DNA from: Flammeovirgaceae bacterium
Lineage (GTDB): Bacteria; Bacteroidota; Bacteroidia; Cytophagales; Cyclobacteriaceae
Direction: 5' to 3'
NCBI GenBank assembly: GCA_015180985.1
Contig: CP054185.1
Span: 3,315,406-3,379,405, forward strand
Length of the DNA: 64,000 nucleotides
Part shown: positions 61,155 to 64,000 of the stretch, one piece after another
Layout of the letters: each line of letters starts with the position of its first letter
How positions within the stretch are numbered: position 1 is the first letter of the stretch
Translations under genes and position numbers: made by a program
Notes under the pieces: generated by a model
The model's input: the letters and a program-made list of their open reading frames with translations, nothing else
Database searches by the model: none
Told to the model about the DNA's origin: nothing

Positions 61155-61396
61155 CGCGCGCGACACGCGCGAAAGCAGCCCCCCCCTACCGTAGACAAGA
61201 AAATCGCGCGAAGCGCGAATTTTTTTGCGGTTTGGTGAAGGAAATTTTGAAAAATTGACCTTAAATAAATTTTTTTGGACATTTTCTTGTGAACCAGACA
61301 ACGTTTTGTAAAAGTGGAGCCAGACGCGTCCAAAAAATAGTTTTTGGTGGACTTCTTAACAGAAGTCCAAAACAAGGTTAACGGTGGACGCGTACT
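61155..61396 (+). ncRNA. Conserved structured module, copy 3
   Basis: CGCGCG-ACA-CGCGCG, terminator-like stem, GGACTTCT/AGAAGTCC hairpin (loop TAAC instead of TATC) and GACGCGTCC/GGACGCGT arms are kept, while A/T runs and flanking bases vary. Retention of stems in the most diverged copy supports a structural role. Confidence 0.45.
61203..61225 (+). terminator. Hairpin-T terminator in cassette 6
   Basis: TCGCGC-GAA-GCGCGA followed by AT and seven T in all, as in cassettes 1 and 5. Confidence 0.65.
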
Positions 61397-61532
61397 GGCG
61401 GCAACACCAGGTTTATGCCAGCTGCGGGCGACCGGTGGAAATGTAGTTTGGTTTTACTAACTTCGTTTTCAACACGTGGGACAAATTCGGCTTCGAAAAC
61501 CGCAGCCGTCATAAACCCAAAACGTTGGCGCC
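61397..61532 (+). repeat. attC-like site 6 (type I, 136 bp)
   Basis: R'' GGCGGCAAC and R' GTTGGCGCC with the type I arms. Recombination point G61524^T61525. Confidence 0.85.
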
Positions 61533-61604
61533 AAGCCGGTGACCTGCAAAAAACGACAGGTAAACTGACCAAAATTTATTAACTTGTGACAAACATTTAA
61601 GCTT

Positions 61605-61841
61605 ATGTCGACAGTAGAATTGAGAAAGCGGTTAATTGACAAAATTCAAAAGACCCAAGACGGAAGAATCCTCGAAGAAGCATATAGACTTCTGGAAATT
61701 GAAACAGACGACATTGAAGTCTATAAATTAAATGACGACCAAAAAAATGCAATTAGTGAAGCCAGACAGCAGATTAAAAACGGACAATTTTTGACTGAAG
61801 AACAAGCTAATAAAGAGATTGACGAATGGTTAAACAAATAA
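61605..61841 (+). CDS. Antitoxin of a RelE/ParE-type pair
   Basis: The 78-residue product starts at ATG 61605 (MSTVELRKRLIDKIQKTQDG). It is acidic and helical, with the pattern ILEEAYRLLEIE and the C-terminal ISEARQQIKNGQFLTEEQAN followed by KEIDEWL. This is the addiction-module antitoxin type found with RelE/ParE toxins in Bacteroidota. It overlaps the toxin start by 16 bp. It should neutralise the toxin by its C-terminal segment and repress its own transcription. Confidence 0.87.
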   Translation: MSTVELRKRLIDKIQKTQDGRILEEAYRLLEIETDDIEVYKLNDDQKNAISEARQQIKNGQFLTEEQANKEIDEWLNK

Positions 61842-62128
61842 TTTGGTCTCAAAGAGCTCAGAACGACAGAAAGCAAATTTTAGAATACTGGAGAAATAGA
61901 AATAAATCAAATACTTACAGTAAAAAATTGGACAAGAGATTTAGAGAAGCACTCAATATTATTCGGGACTACCCACAAATAGGCAAACAGACTGACGACC
62001 AAAAAGCCAGAATCAAAATAGTAAAGGACTACTTCCTAATATACGAAGAGACCGCTGACGCAATAATTCTCCTTACAATTTGGGACAGCAGACAAGACCC
62101 AGAAAAATTAGAAAAGATTTTAAAGTGA
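61826..62128 (+). CDS. RelE/ParE-family toxin
   Basis: A 100-residue basic protein with the family's opening IIWSQRAQNDRKQILEYW, the middle LNIIRDYPQIGKQTDD, and the strands IKIVKDYFLIYEETADAIIL followed by LTIWDSRQDPEKL. The DSRQDP ending is typical of the ParE-like branch. RelE members cut mRNA on the ribosome; ParE members poison gyrase; which applies is not clear from sequence. It is coupled to the antitoxin by overlap. Confidence 0.9.
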   Translation: MVKQIIWSQRAQNDRKQILEYWRNRNKSNTYSKKLDKRFREALNIIRDYPQIGKQTDDQKARIKIVKDYFLIYEETADAIILLTIWDSRQDPEKLEKILK

Positions 62129-62135
62129 CCGGCCA

Positions 62136-62268
62136 GGCGCCAACACCAGGTTTGTTTAATGGCGGGCGACACAGTCGCCCGTAGTGTAAACAAGTTTATG
62201 TATATTCGTGTAGGCGGACAAATCCGTTGGATTTATCCGCCACTAAACAAACCCAAAACGTTGCCGGC
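62136..62268 (+). repeat. attC-like site 7 (type III, 133 bp)
   Basis: R'' GGCGCCAAC and R' GTTGCCGGC. The outer arms CCAGGTTTGTTTA and TAAACAAACCC-AAAACG agree with type I, but the centre has two strong hairpins, GGGCGAC/GTCGCCC and GGCGGACAAATCC/GGATTTATCCGCC. Recombination point G62260^T62261. Confidence 0.85.
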
Positions 62269-63312
62269 AAGCCATTTCGGACAGAGACTCGTCACACATT
62301 AACGGTTGACAGAAATGAAATTCGAGCTAATTCCAATAATTGACACAATGTTGGACTTGTATGCAAAACCTCGTTCAAAGGAGAGGTTTCAAGAATACAT
62401 TTCAATGCTTCGGGACGGGAAAAATGGAGATTTGACTTTGCCCATTGTTGGTTTCAACCCAATGGCAAAAGAACACATTCTGCAGAAACTGATGGAATTA
62501 AAAGAACTGAAGGCGGAACAGGTTATTCAAGATACACTTAAAAGTATCAACATAATATTGAAAGAAGGGCAAGACCAAAGGACATTCAAAGTGGTTTTAA
62601 ATTTGGCGGACGACTTGAAAGGTGGATGGACAAATTCCTACACTACTGATTATGACAGTAAGTTTAAAATCAATGCACTTGTTACCAGAGCCTTTTGTAC
62701 CCCATTCTTTTGGACAAGTGAAAGTTACTCGGAACAACTGATTAGGAGAAGGACTCTTGAATATGCTTTCAGAACAATCTATTGGCTGACAAATCCAAAA
62801 CCAAAAACTCTTAAAGACCATATTGAGCAAGAAATGTACGTGGCTAAAATGAGTAAAATAGATTCTGACAATCTTGACTCAAATGAATTTGAGCTACTGG
62901 ACAACTTCTTTTCAAAATATCAAGAGTCGGAGGACTATGGAATTGTTTTCAATTTTCTATACGGGGACAATGCCTCAAAGTCATTAGAATTTTCTACGCA
63001 TGGAGTAACTGGAAAGGCAAACGGATTTGACTATGCAAAAGTCATCCATTCGCGGAGAATTTAGTTTAAACCGACTAGACTTCTGTACGCGGACAATTTG
63101 GAAACAAGGGCTAACGATTCAAGTTGCAGTGGTAGAAATGGCCAGCCGGCAACAAAATGTTTATGCAATGCGGGGGTTTGGTGTTAAATTAAAGTTTATG
63201 TTTCAAAATGTAGTTTGGTCACGGGGGACAGTTTGGAGCAGGTCGGGCTTAACATTCCGCTGCGCTCCATTTTTAAGTCCTCCTATTCCCCGCACTGCAT
63301 AAACACAAGTGT
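62261..63312 (+). mobile_element. Cassette 8: unknown protein
   Basis: A 1052-bp unit, the longest here, with 5' end TTGCCGGC and R'' GCCGGCAAC at 63145. The gene starts 54 bp after the boundary and leaves 80 bp before the core. Confidence 0.86.
62315..63064 (+). CDS. Cassette-borne hypothetical protein
   Basis: ATG 62315 is preferred over an in-frame TTG at 62306. The 249-residue product begins with FELIPIIDTMLDLYAKPRSK and is a soluble, mostly helical protein with no signal. It contains LADDLKGGWTNSYTTDYDSK and VTRAFCTPFFWTSE. I do not recognise the family. The AT-rich base use agrees with the other cassettes. Unknown soluble proteins in arrays are often defence or stress genes, but nothing here shows that. 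Confidence 0.75.
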   Translation: MKFELIPIIDTMLDLYAKPRSKERFQEYISMLRDGKNGDLTLPIVGFNPMAKEHILQKLMELKELKAEQVIQDTLKSINIILKEGQDQRTFKVVLNLADDLKGGWTNSYTTDYDSKFKINALVTRAFCTPFFWTSESYSEQLIRRRTLEYAFRTIYWLTNPKPKTLKDHIEQEMYVAKMSKIDSDNLDSNEFELLDNFFSKYQESEDYGIVFNFLYGDNASKSLEFSTHGVTGKANGFDYAKVIHSRRI

Positions 63313-63320
63313 TGGCGGTA
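63145..63320 (+). repeat. attC-like site 8 (type II, 176 bp)
   Basis: R'' GCCGGCAAC and R' GTTGGCGGT. The arms are TGTTTATGCAATGCGGGG and CCCCGCACTGCATAAACA, a near-perfect match. The inner hairpin element GGCTTAACATTCCGC is kept but weaker on the right (TTTTTAAGTCC). Recombination point G63312^T63313. Confidence 0.84.
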
Positions 63321-64000
63321 ATTGCAAGACAAACAAAATTATTATGAGAAACATTTTACTTTTGACATTATTGACATTATTTGCTTGCGGAAATGATGAA
63401 CTAATGAATGAAGTCACATTTTCGGGACTGGTTATTGAAACTGATACAAACGACAAAAAACAATTGCAAGGAATAAAGATTGATTTACTCGTTCCGGTTT
63501 CCATAGGTATTGACAGTATTCTCCAATCGACAACTACAGATTCAGAAGGAAAATATTTGTTTCAAGTAGACAATTTGAATAACAGATTCGAGTTATATAA
63601 AATTGATATTTCAGACGCTTATTATAAAAGATGTATTGAGCTTTTAGACCCTGATATGACATCCTCAGGGCATAGGACAATCAAAAGAAATTCAGTCAAT
63701 ATTTGGAATTTAAATGCTTGCGTGACTGGTAAGGTCGAAACAATTGTATCCAAGCAGTCAACGCTGACAAAGGACACAATCAGTATCGTTGTGAGTACAA
63801 AGTATCCAAACGGAACTTATTTTACGGATTCAAACCCAATTTCAGTGACTCACAATAAACAATGGACAAATGTTTACTTTTACAATGTTGTAAGGTCAGT
63901 AAGATACACAATTGAATTAAAGAAAGAGAACGGGGACATAATTTCGTGGACAGAAGAGAAGGAACTAATACCAAAGGAGACAATTACGTTTGATATTGAG
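63313..64000 (+). mobile_element. Cassette 9: frameshifted lipoprotein, cut by window edge
   Basis: The unit begins TTGGCGGT and runs past the right edge. The rule of the array predicts that its own site begins with ACCGCCAAC beyond 64000. Confidence 0.8.
63345..64000 (+). pseudogene. Cassette lipoprotein gene with apparent frameshift after the start, 3' end outside window
   Basis: ATG 63345 begins MRNILL but the frame meets TGA at 63363-63365. One base later in phase (frame from 63362) the sequence continues LTLLTLFACGNDELMNE and stays open for 213 codons to the edge. One added T in the TTT run would join the two into a good lipoprotein signal (MRNILLLTLLTLFAC). The body has a carboxypeptidase-regulatory-like sandwich (GIKIDLLVPVSIGID, TTDSEGKYLFQVDNL). 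Either a true mutation or a sequencing error in a T-run explains it. An alternative TTG start at 63323 would give an odd N-terminus. Confidence 0.7.

Larger units (their letters stand above)
60898..61524 (+). mobile_element. Cassette 6: diverged relative of cassettes 1 and 5
   Basis: A 627-bp unit with 5' end TTGCCGCC and R'' GGCGGCAAC at 61397. The 5' half differs from cassettes 1 and 5 but repeats their TACGCGGACACGCGG words twice; the 3' half is conserved. Notably, both ends of the core have changed together (TTAGCGCC to TTGCCGCC and GGCGCTAAC to GGCGGCAAC). No credible gene. Confidence 0.84.
61525..62260 (+). mobile_element. Cassette 7: RelB/RelE-type toxin-antitoxin
   Basis: A 736-bp unit with 5' end TTGGCGCC and R'' core GGCGCCAAC at 62136. 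The antitoxin gene starts 80 bp after the boundary; the toxin stop lies 7 bp before the core. Confidence 0.88.
57648..64000 (+). mobile_element. Integron-like gene cassette array (nine cassettes, integrase not in window)
   Basis: Eight complete units and one partial unit are joined head to tail. Each starts with TT plus 6-7 bases and ends in an attC-like site ending in G. In every complete unit the first bases, preceded by G, are the exact reverse complement of the core opening that unit's own site: GTTAGCGCC/GGCGCTAAC, GTTGTAGGC/GCCTACAAC, GTTGTGGCGC/GCGCCACAAC, GTTGGGCGC/GCGCCCAAC, GTTAGCGCC/GGCGCTAAC, GTTGCCGCC/GGCGGCAAC, GTTGGCGCC/GGCGCCAAC and GTTGCCGGC/GCCGGCAAC. That is the expected result of strand exchange at G^TT. 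All recognised genes read rightward and start 32-80 bp after the boundary. Cores are longer than the canonical GTTRRRY and deviate from it. No tyrosine recombinase gene is present in the window. Confidence 0.88.

Noticed and set aside
61112..61375. Minus-strand frame of 87 codons in cassette 6
   Set aside because: Antisense to the structured module, resembles the cassette 1 frame only where the DNA is conserved, no start context.
57648..64000. CRISPR array
   Set aside because: The repeats are 133-176 bp inverted-repeat sites 566-1052 bp apart with genes between them; there are no short regular spacers and no cas genes.

Overview
The window looks like a chromosome segment from a free-living Bacteroidota bacterium, most likely Cytophagales or a relative. 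The evidence is a SusC/SusD pair with surface lipoproteins, promoters of the TTTG / TAnnTTTG type, many short lipoprotein signals, and families typical of the phylum (DUF4412, CreD with a winged-helix partner, CarboxypepD_reg-like proteins, YjjG).

Layout. 1-6743 carries housekeeping and stress genes: a WG-repeat secreted protein cut by the left edge, a helical hypothetical protein, a stand-alone receiver, an ALDH7-type dehydrogenase, an HtrA protease and Hsp20. 6987-22360 is a polysaccharide utilisation locus: SusC, SusD, a LamG-type lipoprotein, two tandem GH144-like enzymes and a GH3 beta-glucosidase in one minus-strand operon, with a convergent Na+/sugar symporter. The gene content points to beta-1,2-glucan. 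Upstream sits an unusual fusion of a 7TM-DISM membrane sensor to an IS1595-type zinc ribbon plus helix-turn-helix; it is the only regulator-like gene beside the locus. 22450-28896 holds tRNA-Asn and tRNA-Pro, each beside a broken copy of itself with an insertion of about 45 bp, plus a CreD operon, pruA and an ArsR/YjjG pair.

30784-38304 is a CzcCBA-like metal efflux operon. 38734-46198 is a second, opposite operon (adaptor, RND pump, dicarboxylate symporter, DedA) with two related small proteins. 46382-54159 is mostly hydrolases and lipid or unknown genes (DUF885, penicillin acylase, KAS III, NTF2-like, DUF456). 54191-57508 groups an Fe-S repair protein, a B12-dependent ribonucleotide reductase and a Crp/Fnr regulator behind a perfect palindrome, suggesting a low-oxygen or nitrosative-stress unit.

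The most striking part is 57648-64000. It is an array of at least nine cassettes that has every structural mark of an integron. Eight attC-like sites of 133-176 bp separate the cassettes. For each of the eight complete cassettes, the first 8-9 bases (preceded by the conserved G) are the exact reverse complement of the first core of that cassette's own downstream site. This is what excision and insertion at G^TT produces. All recognised cassette genes lie on the plus strand and begin 32-80 bp after the boundary. The cargo is a PIN toxin with a small partner, a RelB/RelE pair, a membrane protein, an unknown protein, a frameshifted lipoprotein, and four cassettes without a credible gene. Three of those four are copies of one structured non-coding cassette. 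No integrase is in the window, and the array abuts the Crp/Fnr gene on its left.
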